The position numbers and the translations under genes were made by a program. A stretch of 64,000 bases of DNA from Nissolia schottii (taxonomy: Eukaryota; Streptophyta; Magnoliopsida; Fabales; Fabaceae): NCBI GenBank assembly GCA_003254905.1, contig QANU01095824.1, positions 62,001 to 126,000 on the forward strand. The letters run 5' to 3'. Positions 61,939 through 64,000 of this stretch are shown here, piece after piece (position 1 is the stretch's first letter; each line of letters begins with the position of its first letter). The notes under the pieces are model-generated. The model was not told the origin of the DNA, did no database searches, and was given only the letters and a program-made list of their open reading frames with translations.

Positions 61939-62885
61939 ACTAAAAAAAATAACAACTCATATTAACAAGTAAATATATAAAACTAACATATCCTAGTATA
62001 AACTAAATATATAAAACTTAATATATAAACTATATATATAAACTAAATATATATATCAACTAACAAATAATATATATTTATAAAACTATGAACATATTAA
62101 CAAAGCCCTAAATCAACATATATATAGCAGTGGTATTTTGGTAATAAGTTTTGTAAATAGGGGCATTATAGTACAAACACACATTGGTATACATTGTATT
62201 AAAAAAAATCAAAATATTAAATTATCACAGACAACAATCAAGTATAGAAAATAGAGCACCTAAACCCTAATGTGGAAAATAAATCCATTTTTTTCATACA
62301 TTACATATCATGTATAGAATTCACAAGTTCCTTTAATTTCTTCTATTGATTCTATCCTCTGCATATTATTTCTCACATTTGCCTAATATTCTTTCTTTTA
62401 ATGCTTAACCCTAGTACACATTAGATAACGCATGAACAAGTCAACTTAAAGTATATTTTTATGTCTATTTGTTTTGATTCTCAATTCAAAGAATAACATA
62501 TGGATACATCTAAACTAAATATATAAAAAAAAATACAAATTAAAAGAAGATATAAACTAAAACTAAATATATAAAAAATACAAATTAAAAGTAGCAAGTA
62601 ACTATATAAAAAAACTAAATATATAAAAAAACTTATATTAAAACTAAATATATAAAAAACCAAAATATATAAAAAAAATACAAAACGCAAAAAAGTAAAA
62701 CTAACCTTTTGGTGGCGGCGATGATGGCGGTGACGACAGAGGTGGCGATGATGAATGGCGGTGACGGCGGCTGTGGTCCCCTTGGGTTCGGCAGCGGCGG
62801 TGGCTGCGGGAGAGGAGAGCGGGAAAGCAGAGGAGTAAGTGGGTAGGAGAAGATTGTGGAAGTGACATCGGACTCACAGAGGAGC

Positions 62886-62896
62886 AATATATATAG
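62886..62896 (-). promoter_or_regulatory. TATA-like element of the CACTA gene
   Basis: The reverse strand reads CTATATATATT about 950 bases upstream of the first transposase ATG, close to the right terminus. A GC-rich leader (62700-62870) follows. This is the usual promoter location in CACTA elements. Confidence 0.45.
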
Positions 62897-63437
62897 AAAC
62901 ATTACCATCAGATTTATCCGACGGTAATGAGATGACTGTTGCCACCACGGAAAAACGTGTGTCCTTTATTATCCGCGCCAGTTACTATCAGATTTTTTCG
63001 ATGATAACTACTTGAACGTTACGTGCGTGGGATACATGCACACCTGTTCATAATTTAAGACAGTTACTGTCAAAATTTTCTGACGGTAATATTTGAACGT
63101 TACATGCGTTGATAACGCGCGCACCCGTTCGTACTTCCTGACACTTACCATCGAAAATATTCAACGGTAATTGGTTCAACGAAACGCACGCGGGATAAAT
63201 GTGTGTCTCTTTGTTTTCGGGCTCGTTTACCCTCAAAATTATCTGATGGTAAACATTTTGCCTAAACACTCGCCACATGGCTCCAAATGGCATTGTCAGT
63301 TTTTCTGTCGATTATGGTTTTTCGATGATAATTGTGACCAAAACTAATCCAGTTCATCTTATAGACCATTACCGTCGAATTTTGGGATATTTTCCAACGG
63401 TAAGTAACCGACGGTAGTAGACTTGTTTCTAATAGTG

Positions 63438-63842
63438 AGTGTTAATAGTTTATATGATATCCGTTATTTTTCAAGAGCTTGTTTATCATATATTTTGTTA
63501 GTTGATATGATAATCAATGGACCCTCTTTTCGTTATTTTGTATTAATATTTATACAATCAAAATAAACTAATTACATTAGTCAAAGAATTAACGAAGTTA
63601 TTATTACTTGGGTCATCTTAACTACAAAAATATTATGTATACAATTTAAAATCTATCAACTGTTGTACAACGCACTCTTCTTAATACACATTTTTCTTTT
63701 TTTTATTCTTTATTTTTTCTCTCTTCTTGCCCAATCTCCCATTATTTTTTTTCGTTTTCATCTTATTCTTTATGAATTCAAGAGTTTTCATTTCCATTTT
63801 CAGCATATTCATTATTTTTTGTCTTCAAAATTTTGTGCGTGT
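63438..63842. other. AT-rich flank after the CACTA element
   Basis: No gene; T-rich translations at 63663-63918 are low complexity. Confidence 0.4.
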
Positions 63843-63995
63843 GCGTAAGAAAGTTTATACGTGCTTGTTTAAAAGTTTGTGCATGTCTATTTGGTCAAAA
63901 GTTTGTGCATGTGTATAGAAAATCTTATGCATTCTTATTGAAAAGTTTGTGCTGTGAGTACAAAAATTTGTGTATGTGAACACAAAAGTTTTCTT
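63843..63995 (+). repeat. Degenerate tandem repeat around AAAAGTTTGTGCATGT
   Basis: At least five imperfect copies about 25-30 bases apart: GTTTATACGTGC, AAAAGTTTGTGCATGTCTAT, AAAAGTTTGTGCATGTGTAT, AAAAGTTTGTGCTGTGAG, AAAATTTGTGTATGTGAA. The tract runs to the end of the window and may continue beyond it. Confidence 0.6.
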
Positions 63996-64000
63996 CTTCG

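Larger units (their letters stand above)
59420..63437 (-). mobile_element. CACTA (En/Spm) DNA transposon, 4018 bp
   Basis: One end is CACTACAAGAAAAACGCG (59420). The other, read on the reverse strand from 63437, is CACTATTAGAAACAAG. Both ends carry many copies of the subterminal word ACCGTCGG / CCGACGGTAA and relatives, in both orientations (59440-59770 and 62900-63415), as expected of transposase-binding sites. The single gene runs on the reverse strand from a TATA-like CTATATATATT (62886-62896). The three flanking bases are ATT and AGT, so a 3-bp target duplication is not intact. No TNPD/Transposase_21-type gene was found. The element also holds a plastid 5S rRNA copy and a long TA microsatellite. 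Confidence 0.85.

Noticed and set aside
62481..62908. Two reverse frames inside the CACTA element
   Set aside because: AT-rich or Pro-rich low-complexity translations of the leader and spacer.
59417..63440. 3-bp target duplication for the CACTA element
   Set aside because: Flanking triplets are ATT and AGT, so no intact duplication can be claimed.
1..64000. CRISPR arrays, bacterial operons, tRNA genes
   Set aside because: No regular spacer-repeat array or operon layout is present, and no tRNA could be recognised by eye; a covariance-model scan could still find one.

Overview
The window is plant nuclear DNA: AT-rich, genes split by short GT-AG introns, and dense with small inverted-repeat transposons and decayed retroelements. 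The gene set (pyruvate decarboxylase, a Ve1-like receptor-like protein, a flavonoid 3',5'-hydroxylase-type P450, a BAG co-chaperone, an AMT2-type ammonium transporter) together with the CACTA termini suggests a legume, most likely Glycine. That placement is inference; no species-specific marker was tested. Two ambiguous bases (43320, 50813) show that this is assembled sequence.

Layout. 1-4.4 kb: a complete six-exon pyruvate decarboxylase gene (+). 4.8-10.5 kb: gene-poor DNA with a nested transposon (4799-5882) and small MITEs. 11-14.4 kb: an intronless 1145-residue LRR receptor-like protein (+), flanked by two inverted copies of one MITE family. 16-22 kb: a two-exon CYP75A-like P450 (+) whose single 4.4 kb intron holds a dead Ty1/copia element. 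22.7-26 kb: relics, namely one EF-hand exon of a calcium-dependent protein kinase (-) and a FAR1-like pseudogene (-). 27.8-32 kb: a four-exon BAG gene (+) with a solo LTR in its last intron, its target-site duplication still perfect. 32.4-36.1 kb: two fold-back elements, an LTR-like block and a GGT-rich minisatellite. 37.2-41.3 kb: a five-exon AMT2-type transporter (-). 43-52.6 kb: mostly repeats, with a WD40 fragment, a probable MULE protein fragment and a non-autonomous hAT element. 52.7-54.2 kb: a small TATA-driven gene of unknown function with a probable 9-bp micro-exon. 56-59 kb: a gene-like remnant next to CACTA-like subterminal DNA. 59.4-63.4 kb: a 4.0 kb CACTA element with a broken TNP1/Transposase_24-type gene (-) and an embedded plastid 5S rRNA copy.

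The five well-supported genes do not form a pathway. They act separately in fermentation, pathogen perception, flavonoid B-ring hydroxylation, Hsp70 co-chaperoning and ammonium transport. I found no undescribed biological system. The points most worth a second look are the plastid rRNA insertion inside the CACTA element, the retroelement in the P450 intron, the solo LTR with intact duplication, and the small unknown gene with its micro-exon and shortened C terminus. All exon boundaries were placed by eye from splice signals and reading-frame continuity.
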